Positions 8,944-17,008 of a stretch of 51,129 bases of DNA are shown in pieces. Source of the stretch: Gemmatimonadaceae bacterium (GTDB lineage Bacteria > Gemmatimonadota > Gemmatimonadetes > Gemmatimonadales > Gemmatimonadaceae); contig JADGQV010000003.1 in assembly GCA_017881465.1 (NCBI GenBank), forward strand, positions 1 to 51,129, given 5' to 3'. The position numbers and the translations under genes are program-made. Within the stretch, counting starts at the first letter, position 1; each line of letters opens with the position of its first letter. Under the pieces are notes generated by a model that saw only the letters and a program-made list of their open reading frames with translations, did no database searches and was not told the origin of the DNA.

Positions 8944-9720
8944 GTGCGCGCCGGGCGTCGTTATATTGGCGGCATCGTGCAGAGACGAGCTGCTACCAAA
9001 CCGCGCTCCTCGCCGGAGCGGGGACGACGCGTCACAGGTGCCACTGAGCGGGCGAACAAACTCTACGACTCGCTGCGGAATCTCATTGTCCGTGGGCAGC
9101 TGGCCCCGGGGGCGCGGATCGTGGAAACCGAAGTCGCTGAGCGTTTTGGCGTCAGCCGGACACCGGTTCGCGCCGCGTTTCAGCGGCTCGAGCGAGAGGG
9201 CTACGTCGTCGCATCGGCCACGCACCAGGCGCGCATGACCGTCGCGCCGCTCACGCGCGAGGACGTTGGAGAGCTGCTCGAGATCGTCGGCGAGCTCGAG
9301 GGTCTCGCCGCCCGGAGTGCGGCACGTTTAGGCGAAGCCCAGCGGGAGACGCTGGCGAAGGAACTGGCGACGCTCAACGCCGAGTTCCGACGCGCCGCAT
9401 CGGCCAAGGGCGCGCAGCCGGGAAAATTGTACGAGCTCGACGAGAAATTTCACCGGCGCTACGTCGAAGCTGGCGCGGGGGCGCGACTGCGCTCGCTGCA
9501 CGACGCAGTGAAACCGCAGGCCGAGCGCTACATCAGGATGTATATCGCGCTGCTGCTCGACACGGTGCCGACCGCCGGGACCGAACATGATGTGATCGTC
9601 GATGCGATCCGCACCGGCAACTCCGGAGCGGCTCAACGTGCCGTCCAGACGAACTGGCGTCACGCGGCGGACCGATTGGTGCGCGCGATCGAGGTGATGG
9701 GAGAGCAGGGGAACTGGTAA
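8944..9720 (+). CDS. GntR-family transcriptional regulator, FadR/FCD subfamily
   Basis: 258 aa from GTG 8944, which has GAAGG at 8932-8936 with a 7-base spacer; GTG 8977 is an alternative. Residues about 35-100 form the winged helix-turn-helix (LYDSLRNLIVRGQLAPG, VAERFGVSRTPVRAAFQRLEREGYV). The C-terminal half (about 105-245) is an all-alpha FCD ligand-binding domain with the usual ELLEIVGELEGLAARSAA start and EHDVIVDAI helix. Such proteins are ligand-responsive repressors of carbon catabolism or transport. The 8881-8890 palindrome suggests autoregulation. No catabolic gene is adjacent, so the ligand is unknown. Confidence 0.9.
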   Translation: MRAGRRYIGGIVQRRAATKPRSSPERGRRVTGATERANKLYDSLRNLIVRGQLAPGARIVETEVAERFGVSRTPVRAAFQRLEREGYVVASATHQARMTVAPLTREDVGELLEIVGELEGLAARSAARLGEAQRETLAKELATLNAEFRRAASAKGAQPGKLYELDEKFHRRYVEAGAGARLRSLHDAVKPQAERYIRMYIALLLDTVPTAGTEHDVIVDAIRTGNSGAAQRAVQTNWRHAADRLVRAIEVMGEQGNW

Positions 9721-9766
9721 GAATTGCCGCCGATCTTGTGTCAACGGTGGCGGACGACCGACGGAA

Positions 9767-9793
9767 GGAGCCATCCTGGTTTAAGACGGCTCC
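9767..9793. terminator. Weak inverted repeat between convergent genes
   Basis: GGAGCC (9767-9772) and GGCTCC (9788-9793) are separated by 15 bases, between the stop of the GntR gene (+) and that of the coiled-coil protein (-). The large loop and lack of a T-run make this tentative. Confidence 0.25.
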
Positions 9794-9797
9794 TCGT

Positions 9798-10463
9798 TTA
9801 TGGAAGTCGCTCCGGCGCCTTCACTGATTTGCGCTCGAGCGGCTGCACCGCGCCAGCACCCAGAGACCGCGCACCTTCTCCTTCGGTGAAAAGCCGGGTG
9901 AGAAAGCGCTGGCCTTCTCCGATTCGCTCGACTTCGACGGCGGTGGCCTCGAGCGCCTGCTCCATGCGAAGCAATCTTTCGCCAATCTCCCGCGGGAATG
10001 CCGCGACGGCGGCGGCGCTTCGACGCCAGATCCTGCGCGCGAATGCAACCGATATGGGGAGCAGCACGACCAGCATGAATATTCCGCCGAGAGCGTAGGC
10101 CTCCTGGGGCGGGCCCTCGTTTATGACGCGCGGCGGCTCGACCACTGCTCCCGGAATGGCAGCGGCTTTCGAAATATCCGTCGCGTTGGAGGCGAGCATC
10201 TGGTCCACAGTCGTAATTCTCGAGTCGATATCGGTCATCCGAGTCTCGAGCGGCTTTCGCTCCGGCGACCCGGCTGACACGTCTTCGAGCTGACTGGTGA
10301 TTTCCCTGCGCGTGCTCTCGAGCTTGTCGAGCTGGTTATTCAGCTCTCGGCGCTGCGCTCTGAAACCCTCATAAATGGCGCTCGCGCTCGGCGCGCTGCG
10401 CGCGGCAGCGCTCGGTGCGAGCGCTGGAGTCGTGGGATTATTCTGGACTTGAACCTGGATCAA
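9798..10463 (-). CDS. Hypothetical single-pass membrane protein with coiled coil
   Basis: 221 aa starting at TTG 10461-10463, with GAGG five bases upstream; no ATG or GTG start fits. The N terminus is Ala/Pro-rich. Residues about 30-90 are a charged heptad-like coiled coil (QRRELNNQLDKLESTRREITSQLED). One membrane helix lies near residues 123-145 (ALGGIFMLVVLLPISVAFA), followed by basic RRIWRRS. A second amphipathic helix follows at about 155-195. No known family was recognised. The layout (coiled coil, membrane anchor, coiled coil) suggests a scaffold or partner protein, which is inference. It is divergent from cysK. Confidence 0.7.
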   Translation of the reverse strand: MIQVQVQNNPTTPALAPSAAARSAPSASAIYEGFRAQRRELNNQLDKLESTRREITSQLEDVSAGSPERKPLETRMTDIDSRITTVDQMLASNATDISKAAAIPGAVVEPPRVINEGPPQEAYALGGIFMLVVLLPISVAFARRIWRRSAAAVAAFPREIGERLLRMEQALEATAVEVERIGEGQRFLTRLFTEGEGARSLGAGAVQPLERKSVKAPERLP

Positions 10464-10517
10464 TCGGGCCTCGCGATACGATGCGACGGTCGTCGGGAGT
10501 GGACCTGATGGTAATCT

Positions 10518-10551
10518 ACGGTTTCAGAGTGGGTACGGATTCAGAGTGGGA
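10518..10551 (+). repeat. Tandem 17-bp direct repeat upstream of cysK
   Basis: Two adjacent 17-base units, 10518-10534 and 10535-10551, match at 15 of 17 positions: ACGG, T or A, TTCAGAGTGGG, T or A. They lie 54-88 bases before the cysK start. Same-face tandem sites spaced by 17 bases could bind a regulator, or this may be a slippage duplication. Confidence 0.6.
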
Positions 10552-10605
10552 ATTTGCCGGGCGCGCATTGATGGTGCTATTTACAATTCGACCGAAGGAG
10601 GAATT

Positions 10606-11583
10606 GTGGCACAGCGTCGGATATACCGCGACATAACGGAGACCATGGGCGAGACTCCGCTCATCCAGCTCAATCGCGTTGGGGCGGGCTTGCCGGCGCG
10701 CATCGTCGTGAAGCACGAAGGATTCAATCCGTTCAGTTCCGTGAAGGATCGCATCGGCGCGGCAATGATCGACGACGCGATCGGCGACAAATCGCTGCGT
10801 CCTGGAATGTTCATCGTCGAGCCGACCAGCGGAAACACCGGCATCGGCCTCGCCTACGCGGCGGCGGCTCGCGGATTTCGTTGCGTGTTCACGATGCCGG
10901 AGACGATGACAATCGAACGACGGAACATTCTGCGTGCTCTGGGTTGTCGCGTCCTGCTGACCGAGGGTCCGAAGGGGATGAAGGGAGCCATCGCTCGCGC
11001 GGAAGAAATCCTGGCGCGGCTTGGCGACCGGGCGTGGATGCCGAGGCAATTCGACAATCCATCGAATCCGGCGGTGCATTACAGAACGACTGGGCCCGAG
11101 ATCTGGGAAGGGACGAACGGAACGGTGGACATCTTCGTTGCCGGTGTTGGAACGGGCGGTACGATCACCGGCGCGGGGCGATTTCTCCGCGAGAAGAAAC
11201 CGGGGATCAAAATCATCGCGGTCGAGCCCGCGGAGAGCCCGGTGCTGTCGGGCGGTGAGCCTGCTTCGCACAAACAGCAGGGGATCGGCGCGGGCTTCAT
11301 CCCTGGCAACCTCGACAGAAAAGTCTACCAGGAAGTGATCCAGGTGACGAACGACAACGCTATCGCCACGGCCCGCCGGCTTGCGCGCGAGGAAGCGATC
11401 TTCGCGGGAATCTCCTCGGGCTCGATTACATGGGCAGCCCTGCAGGTGGCGGCGCGGCCGGAGAACAAGGGCAAGCTGATCGTGTCCGTGATCTGCGATT
11501 TCGGGGAGCGTTACCTCTCCAACCCGGTGTACGCCGATCTTCCCGATCCGGATTATTCGGACATAGAGAAGGCTTTGGTCTGA
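10606..11583 (+). CDS. cysK: Cysteine synthase A (O-acetylserine sulfhydrylase)
   Basis: 325 aa PLP enzyme converting O-acetylserine and sulfide to cysteine in the cytoplasm. The PLP lysine is K47 in NPFSSVKDR, the phosphate/substrate loop is SGNTG at 75-79, and the cofactor phosphate loop GTGGTITG follows near 180. The start is GTG 10606 because AAGGAGG lies 4 bases upstream and the N terminus then matches the family; a longer in-frame start at 10546 is unlikely. Length fits CysK, without the CBS extension of cystathionine beta-synthase. The C terminus (NPVYADLPDPDYSDI) may carry an extra tail relative to short CysK forms. It is followed by a methyltransferase 7 bases after the stop. Confidence 0.93.
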   Translation: MAQRRIYRDITETMGETPLIQLNRVGAGLPARIVVKHEGFNPFSSVKDRIGAAMIDDAIGDKSLRPGMFIVEPTSGNTGIGLAYAAAARGFRCVFTMPETMTIERRNILRALGCRVLLTEGPKGMKGAIARAEEILARLGDRAWMPRQFDNPSNPAVHYRTTGPEIWEGTNGTVDIFVAGVGTGGTITGAGRFLREKKPGIKIIAVEPAESPVLSGGEPASHKQQGIGAGFIPGNLDRKVYQEVIQVTNDNAIATARRLAREEAIFAGISSGSITWAALQVAARPENKGKLIVSVICDFGERYLSNPVYADLPDPDYSDIEKALV

Positions 11584-11590
11584 ACCGGCC

Positions 11591-12421
11591 ATGAGTAATA
11601 AGACGGTCTCTGAAGAGAGCACGCGGTTCGACGGCTCCATTCCGGAGATGTACGACCAGCACCTCGGAGAACTTCTCTTCGAACCGTACGCGGCGGATAT
11701 CGCCGACCGAGTCGCAAAGCGGCGACCCCGGAAAGTTCTCGAGATTGCGGCAGGGACCGGGATAGCTTCGCGTCGGCTACTCGAGGCGCTGCCGCGGGGA
11801 ACCGCGCTGACGGTCACCGATCTCAATACGCCGATGCTCGAATACGCCCAGCATAAGATTGGAGCGGACGGGCGCGGTGCCGAGTGGCGGCAGGCAGACG
11901 CACAGGACCTCCCTTTTCCGGACGAGTCGTTCGACGCCGTCGTCTGTCAATTCGGCGTGATGTTCTTTCCCGACAAGCACAAGGGACTGCGCGAGTTCAA
12001 TCGCGTGCTCGAGAAAGGCGGGGCTCTCATCTTCAACGTTTGGGATTCGCTTGAGCGGAATCCAGTCGGGATGATCACGCACTCGACGATCGGAAAGTTC
12101 TTCCGGACGGACGCACCGGACTTTTATCAGATACCGTTCGGACTGGGGGACGTGAGTGAAGTGCGGCGCCTGGTGGAAGAGGCAGGATTCAAGGAGATCG
12201 TGATCGAAACTCTCTCACTCACGGGGAGCAGCGAATCGCCTGAGAGCGCCGCACTGGGACTGGTGAGAGGAAATCCAGTGATCAATACGATCAGGGAGCG
12301 CGGGACCGCCAATATCGACGAGATCGTGCGAGCCGTAGCTCGTGCCGTGGAGGAACGGTTCGGCGCGCGGCCTCTTCGCGTGCCACTTCGCGCGCATGTC
12401 GTGAGTGCGGTTAAGCCGTGA
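11591..12421 (+). CDS. Class I SAM-dependent methyltransferase (UbiE/Methyltransf_11 type)
   Basis: 276 aa. The SAM-binding motif I is VLEIAAGTGIASRRL (about residues 46-60), followed by acidic VTDLNTPML and the post-motif DAQDLPFPDESFDAVVCQFGVMFFPD. This is the small-molecule methyltransferase fold of the UbiE/Methyltransf_11/25 group. The substrate cannot be deduced. It starts 7 bases after cysK and is followed after 10 bases by an ICMT-like membrane protein, so the three probably share a transcript. Linkage of cysteine synthesis and methylation is suggestive but not informative on its own. Confidence 0.88.
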   Translation: MSNKTVSEESTRFDGSIPEMYDQHLGELLFEPYAADIADRVAKRRPRKVLEIAAGTGIASRRLLEALPRGTALTVTDLNTPMLEYAQHKIGADGRGAEWRQADAQDLPFPDESFDAVVCQFGVMFFPDKHKGLREFNRVLEKGGALIFNVWDSLERNPVGMITHSTIGKFFRTDAPDFYQIPFGLGDVSEVRRLVEEAGFKEIVIETLSLTGSSESPESAALGLVRGNPVINTIRERGTANIDEIVRAVARAVEERFGARPLRVPLRAHVVSAVKP

Positions 12422-12431
12422 TGGAGCGCGC

Positions 12432-13025
12432 ATGAGACCGTTGCCTTTTGTCTGGCCTCATGCCCTAGTCTTCTGGGCAGTTTACATCTGGGCATTCCTG
12501 CCAGAGTGGAAGGTCGTGCAGGGCGGCGTCGAAGGCGCGAAGCGCGCGGACTCCAGGGACAGTGGTTCATTGAGAGTGCTGCTCGGCGGAATGTGGATCG
12601 CCCTTTTTCTGGCATTTCCCCTTTCGTTCGTCCGGGCGTGGTCTTTTCCGCGAAGTGTGCAGCTGTCGCTGTTTGCGGTCGGCGTAGCCTTGATACTTCT
12701 CGGCAGCTTGCTGCGACGCTATTGCTGGCGCACGCTCGGTCAGTATTTCACTGGAGACGTGAGGGCGAGACCCGATCAGCCGGTGATTCGCGCCGGTCCC
12801 TACCACCTGGTGCGGCATCCGTCGTATACGGCGGGCATGATGATGTTCATCGGAATCGGACTCGCGCTGGGAAGCTGGTTCAGTTTCGCGCTTCTCACGA
12901 TCGTCACGATCGCGACCTACGGCTATCGCGTAGTGATCGAGGAGCGAGCGCTGCTCGACACCATTGGCGAAGCCTACCGTTCCTACACGAGGGAGACGAA
13001 GCGCTTCATTCCGTATATCGTGTGA
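12432..13025 (+). CDS. Isoprenylcysteine carboxyl methyltransferase (ICMT)/PEMT-like membrane protein
   Basis: 197 aa from ATG 12432, with GGAGC upstream; GTG 12405 would overlap the preceding gene. There are about four hydrophobic helices (residues 8-25, 50-70, 78-98, 135-165). The C-terminal half holds the ICMT-family signature GPYHLVRHPSYTAGMM, which binds SAM, and the EERALLDTIGEAYRSYTRETKRFIP ending. Bacterial members methylate lipids or unknown small molecules. It ends TGATG-fashion against a possible 32-codon ORF (13024-13122) that I do not consider established. Confidence 0.85.
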   Translation: MRPLPFVWPHALVFWAVYIWAFLPEWKVVQGGVEGAKRADSRDSGSLRVLLGGMWIALFLAFPLSFVRAWSFPRSVQLSLFAVGVALILLGSLLRRYCWRTLGQYFTGDVRARPDQPVIRAGPYHLVRHPSYTAGMMMFIGIGLALGSWFSFALLTIVTIATYGYRVVIEERALLDTIGEAYRSYTRETKRFIPYIV

Positions 13026-13138
13026 TGGTAACGCCAACGGCAAGACCAACGGCAACAGAACAGGATGTCAGCCGGAGGCTTGCAGCCGAACCGCGGATGT
13101 TGCACTTAAGTGAACGGCTCTGACCGAGGAGAATACTG

Positions 13139-13645
13139 ATGAGACGCTCGTCGACTGCATTCCTTTTGCTGTCTCTTTGCTCGGCGCCGCTTTGCGGCCA
13201 GGCCAGTCGTAACCCGCCACCAAAACCGACGCCGATTCCGAATATTCCGGGCACTGTTCCGGCGACCACCTCGCGCACCCAGGCTCGGCTCCTTCCCCCG
13301 ATCAAGCTCGAGGATGAGTGGACGGTGGCGCTGGTCAAACGCGATACGCGCACGTTCGATCGTCTTCTCGCATCGAACTTCGTGTACACCGAAAATGCGT
13401 CCGTCATGGATCGCAATGATGTGATTAAGAGCGTGACAGGCCCCGATCGCGTCGAATGGGCGCGCAACGAGGGAATGAAGGCTCATAATTTCGGGGATGT
13501 GCAGGTCATTACTGGTGTACTGCATCTCAGAGGGAAGGGAAAGCAGGGTCCGTTCGACCGGCGATATCAATTCACCGACACCTGGCAGCGCCGCAATGAT
13601 CGCTGGCAGATCATAGCGGCTCAGGATTATCTGATTCCGAAGTAG
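13139..13645 (+). CDS. Secreted NTF2-like (SnoaL/DUF4440) protein
   Basis: 168 aa with a signal peptide (residues 1-20, ending LCG-QA) and a Pro-rich linker (about 25-40). Residues 55-165 fit the NTF2/DUF4440 cone fold: EDEWTVALVKRDTRTFDRLLASNFVYT at the start and WQRRNDRWQIIAAQDY at the end. A strong ribosome site (GAGGAG) precedes the ATG. Such domains bind small molecules or act as isomerase-like or partner proteins. It lies 22 bases upstream of the PQQ dehydrogenase and is probably in the same operon. Confidence 0.85.
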   Translation: MRRSSTAFLLLSLCSAPLCGQASRNPPPKPTPIPNIPGTVPATTSRTQARLLPPIKLEDEWTVALVKRDTRTFDRLLASNFVYTENASVMDRNDVIKSVTGPDRVEWARNEGMKAHNFGDVQVITGVLHLRGKGKQGPFDRRYQFTDTWQRRNDRWQIIAAQDYLIPK

Positions 13646-13667
13646 TCCGCAGCACAGAGGAGAGGAG

Positions 13668-15536
13668 ATGAAGCGAGTCTTACGCGGGCGCGCCGCGATT
13701 CTGCCGCTGATCGCCCTGGCGGCCTGCAGCGGTGGGGACAAGAGCGCGGCCGCCGACAGCACTTCCAGCTCGGGTCCGCAGGCGACGTCGAGCGCCGCAA
13801 CGGGGACTGGGTCCGTGTCGGGCGCGCGAATCGCCGTCGCGCACGCCGGCCCTCCTGGTGAATGGCAGATGCCTGCGGGCGATTACGCGAGCTCGCGCTA
13901 CAGCGAGCTCGCTTCGATCACTCCGCAAAACGCGGCGAGTCTCCACGTGGCGTGGGCGTTCTCGACTGGCGTGCTGCGCGGGCACGAGGGACAGCCGCTC
14001 GTCGTGGGCAACACGATGTACGTCGTCACGCCGTATCCCAACGTCGCGTACGCGATCGACCTCGCGCAGACCGGACAGCCGCTCAAGTGGAAGTTCCGTC
14101 CCGAGAACTCCCAGCAGGCGATCGGCAGAGCGTGTTGCGACGTGGTGAATCGCGGCGCCGCCTACGCCGATGGAAAGATCTTCTACAACCTGCTGGACGG
14201 ACACACCATCGCCGTCGACGCGTCGACGGGCAATCAGGTATGGCGCGCGAAGATGGGTGATCTCTCGCGTGGCGAGACGATCACGATGGCGCCGATAGTG
14301 GTGAAAGGGAAAGTCATCGTAGGGTCGAGCGGTGGCGAGATGGGAGTGCGTGGCTGGATCGCCGCGCTCGATGCAAATACTGGAAAGGAAGTCTGGCGCG
14401 CCTACAACATCGGGCCCGACAAGGACGTGAAGGTCGGTCCCAAATTCAAGACGTTCTACGCCCACGACCGGGGGAAGGACCTTGGCGCCACGTCGTGGCC
14501 GGGCGACACCTGGAAAACCGGCGGTGGCGCGGTGTGGGGATGGCTCTCATATGATCCCGCGCTCAATCTCATTTATCACGGCACCAGCAATCCCGGACCG
14601 TGGAACGAGAACCAGCGCACCGGTGACAACAAGTGGACTGCCTCGATTCTGGCGCGCGATGCGGACACGGGCGAGATGGTGTGGGCGCTTCAGGTGACGC
14701 CGCACGACATGTGGGACTACGACGCTGTCAACGAGAACATCCTCGTCGACCTACCGATCAAGGGGCAGACACGCAAGGTGCTCGTGCACTTCGATCGCAA
14801 CGGCTTCGCATACACTATCGACCGCGCTACTGGCGAAATTCTCCTGGCGGAGCCGTTCGTGCCGATGAACTGGTCCACTGGAATCGACATGGCGACCGGT
14901 CGTCCCAAGGTCGTGGAAACGAAGAAGACGGCGCAGGATAAAAACGTGAAGGACATCTGTCCGAGCCTCGAGGGCGGTAAGAATCAGCAGCCTGCTGCGT
15001 TCTCCCCGCAGACGGGCCTCTTCTACGTTCCGACGAACAATCTCTGCATGGATTTTCAGGCACGCGCGGTCACCTACATCGCCGGCACGCCATTCATCGG
15101 CGGCAACGCGCCCGAGAAGGGAGGGCCGGGCGGTTATCGCGGCGAATTCATCGCCTGGGACGCCACGACCGGCAAAAAGATATGGGGAATCAAGGAGCCA
15201 TATCCCGTGTGGGGAGGCGCGCTCGCGACAGCGGGTGGCGTCGTGTTTTACGGAACGCTCGACGGCTGGTTCAAGGCGGTGGACGCCCGGAACGGCAAGG
15301 TGCTCTGGCAGTTCAAGGTTGGCTCGGGCGTGGTCGGGAATCCGGTGACATACACCGGCCCCGACGGGAAACAGTATGTCGCGATTTATGCGGGAATAGG
15401 TGGTGACATGGGACTTCTCATCGCCGGAGATGTCGCGGCCAATCTCCCGTACGATGTTCGCGAGCGGGGAACGACTCTGCCCGACATCGCCCGATGGACG
15501 AGCTGGGGCGGCGAGCTGTTCGTGTTTTCGCTGTGA
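13668..15536 (+). CDS. PQQ-dependent alcohol dehydrogenase lipoprotein, lanthanide-type signature
   Basis: 622 aa eight-bladed quinoprotein dehydrogenase of the methanol/ethanol family. The signal ends in a lipobox (LIALAAC), so it is probably lipid-anchored, which is unusual for soluble MxaF/XoxF/ExaA. The vicinal disulfide that stacks on PQQ is C156-C157 (GRACCDVVNRG). The metal region reads TPHDMWD350-Y-D352; the second Asp two residues after the catalytic Asp is the recognised mark of lanthanide-dependent enzymes (XoxF, ExaF/PedH), whereas calcium enzymes have Ala or Ser or Thr. Tryptophan-docking-like repeats (ALDANTGKEVWR, AVDARNGKVLWQF) define the blades. A strong AGGAG site precedes the ATG. 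A cytochrome c lipoprotein follows. The alcohol substrate is unknown. Confidence 0.92.
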   Translation: MKRVLRGRAAILPLIALAACSGGDKSAAADSTSSSGPQATSSAATGTGSVSGARIAVAHAGPPGEWQMPAGDYASSRYSELASITPQNAASLHVAWAFSTGVLRGHEGQPLVVGNTMYVVTPYPNVAYAIDLAQTGQPLKWKFRPENSQQAIGRACCDVVNRGAAYADGKIFYNLLDGHTIAVDASTGNQVWRAKMGDLSRGETITMAPIVVKGKVIVGSSGGEMGVRGWIAALDANTGKEVWRAYNIGPDKDVKVGPKFKTFYAHDRGKDLGATSWPGDTWKTGGGAVWGWLSYDPALNLIYHGTSNPGPWNENQRTGDNKWTASILARDADTGEMVWALQVTPHDMWDYDAVNENILVDLPIKGQTRKVLVHFDRNGFAYTIDRATGEILLAEPFVPMNWSTGIDMATGRPKVVETKKTAQDKNVKDICPSLEGGKNQQPAAFSPQTGLFYVPTNNLCMDFQARAVTYIAGTPFIGGNAPEKGGPGGYRGEFIAWDATTGKKIWGIKEPYPVWGGALATAGGVVFYGTLDGWFKAVDARNGKVLWQFKVGSGVVGNPVTYTGPDGKQYVAIYAGIGGDMGLLIAGDVAANLPYDVRERGTTLPDIARWTSWGGELFVFSL

Positions 15537-15574
15537 TGGCTAATGCAACCCTAGATCTTCGCGGAGGTATTTGT

Positions 15575-15706
15575 ATGCGTCCTGCTATGTCTGCCTTGTG
15601 TCTGGCTTTTGTGGCGGTTGCAGCGGCTTGCTCTGAGACTACGGCTACGATGGTGACGTCGCCGCTTGTGGGAGAGTGGATGTTCACGCGCCTCGGCCCT
15701 GATTAG
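15575..15706 (+). CDS. Tiny lipoprotein (43 aa)
   Basis: ATG 15575 is preceded by GGAGG with an ideal 9-base spacing. The peptide has a hydrophobic signal and a lipobox (AVAAAC, Cys19), leaving a mature part of only 25 residues ending LVGEWMFTRLGPD. It lies between the PQQ dehydrogenase and the cytochrome c on the same strand. LVGEW is a common first strand of lipocalin-like lipoproteins, so this may be the start of a truncated larger gene; equally it may be a genuine small subunit. No family was recognised. Confidence 0.55.
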   Translation: MRPAMSALCLAFVAVAAACSETTATMVTSPLVGEWMFTRLGPD

Positions 15707-15729
15707 TCGCTAAACTCGAGAATCCCAAG

Positions 15730-16299
15730 ATGCCTCGCTGTCTTCCGCAGCATTTGCTGATCCTCCTCATGTCGATCTCCTGTAGCTCACAGCGGAGTCA
15801 CGAGACAGCAGGAGCTGCGGGAGACACATCTTCGCGGAGAACGGGTACGACATCGGCAGCTGGTGCAGATAGCGCAACCAGCAACTACTTCGTTGCCGGC
15901 GACAGCCTGCGCTTCATCGAGCACACGGAAATCCTGCCGGCGGGATTTCCGTTGCAGATAAAGCCGCTGCCGATAAAGAATCTCTACGAGGGGGACAAAG
16001 GGGCAATTGCGACCGGCGCGAAACTGTACGTGGGATACAATTGCCTCGACTGCCATGGGGCGGACGGATCCGGCGCGATGGGCCCGAGCTTTCAGGACGG
16101 GCGGTGGCACTTCGGCGGATCGCCCGGTGATGTGTTCGAATCGATCTATGAGGGAAGGCCCGACGGGATGCCGGCGTGGGGAGGACGCATCTCCAACGAT
16201 CAGATCTGGATGCTGACAGCGTACGTGCGCTCGCTATCATCCAAGGATCTGAGCACCGAGAACTTCACCGGTAAAACGGTAGAACGCACCGGTCACTGA
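15730..16299 (+). CDS. Cytochrome c class I lipoprotein
   Basis: 189 aa. The signal ends in a lipobox (LMSISC, about Cys18), followed by a Ser/Thr/Ala-rich linker to about residue 50. The haem site is C105-L-D-C108-H109, with M147 in GMPAWG as the distal ligand. The GADGSGAMGPSF segment resembles cytochromes that take electrons from PQQ dehydrogenases (XoxG/c-L and cbb3-associated types). It lies 24 bases after the tiny lipoprotein and about 190 after the dehydrogenase, so it is the likely electron acceptor at the membrane. Confidence 0.9.
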   Translation: MPRCLPQHLLILLMSISCSSQRSHETAGAAGDTSSRRTGTTSAAGADSATSNYFVAGDSLRFIEHTEILPAGFPLQIKPLPIKNLYEGDKGAIATGAKLYVGYNCLDCHGADGSGAMGPSFQDGRWHFGGSPGDVFESIYEGRPDGMPAWGGRISNDQIWMLTAYVRSLSSKDLSTENFTGKTVERTGH

Positions 16300-16495
16300 G
16301 GATCAAAATGCATCAGCCGCGTCATCGCGAGGTCGCCGGTGCTTCTCAGATACACACTACCTCATGCGCCGAGCCAATTCTGTGCGAGTGGGCAGCGCGG
16401 TGGCTGGGTTCTTGACGCGTCAACTACGCGTCGGAGATGGCAAGTAGCGAAATTAAGGGAAGAAAAATGACGGGAAGGACAATGAGGTGCACAGT

Positions 16496-16855
16496 ATGAT
16501 CAGCAGAATCTGGCACGGCTGGACGACAACGGAGAACGCGGATAAATACGAGTCTCTGCTTCGCGCGGAGGTTTTGCTCGGAATTCATCGAGTCAGGGGC
16601 TACAACGGCGCTTATCTATTGCGACGCGAGGCCGCCAACAACGAGATCGAATTCCTTACGATCACGCAGTTCACCGACATGGTGGCGGTGAAGGCATTCG
16701 CCGGTAACGATTACGAGCGGGCAGTGATCGCGCCGGGGGCCGGAAAGTTCCTGACCCACCATGATGAGCGCTCCGCCCACTACGAGACGCTGCTCACGCC
16801 AGCGGATGTGAGAGCGCTAGCTGCGCGCGCGAGCGGAAGGCACAGAGTAATCTAG
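16496..16855 (+). CDS. Antibiotic biosynthesis monooxygenase-like (ABM) domain protein
   Basis: 119 aa from ATG 16496 (GAGG at 16484-16487, 8-base spacer); a GTG at 16487 adds only three residues. It is a single dimeric alpha/beta ferredoxin-like ABM domain: ISRIWHGWTTTENADKYESLL at the start, GYNGAYLLRREAANNEIEFLTITQF in the core. Members range from quinol and haem-degrading monooxygenases to proteins with no known activity. No neighbour points to a substrate. The region before it (16300-16495) holds nothing recognisable. Confidence 0.8.
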   Translation: MISRIWHGWTTTENADKYESLLRAEVLLGIHRVRGYNGAYLLRREAANNEIEFLTITQFTDMVAVKAFAGNDYERAVIAPGAGKFLTHHDERSAHYETLLTPADVRALAARASGRHRVI

Positions 16856-17008
16856 GTCTTGTCGACTCCGTCGTGACCGCAGCGCCGGTTACCGTTCGAA
16901 TCTCGGAATCTCCGCGAACGGATGGGCATGGCCGCTGGTGGAGAAGCATTTTCTGCGGCTGAAGCGCTTTTCCCCCTATCGGGCCCGGACAGTTCTGGCG
17001 GCGTCGCC

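Noticed and set aside
13024-13122. Small ORF of 32 codons overlapping the ICMT-like stop
   Set aside because: It has no own ribosome site and a repetitive Pro/Thr/Ala start; overlap alone is weak support.
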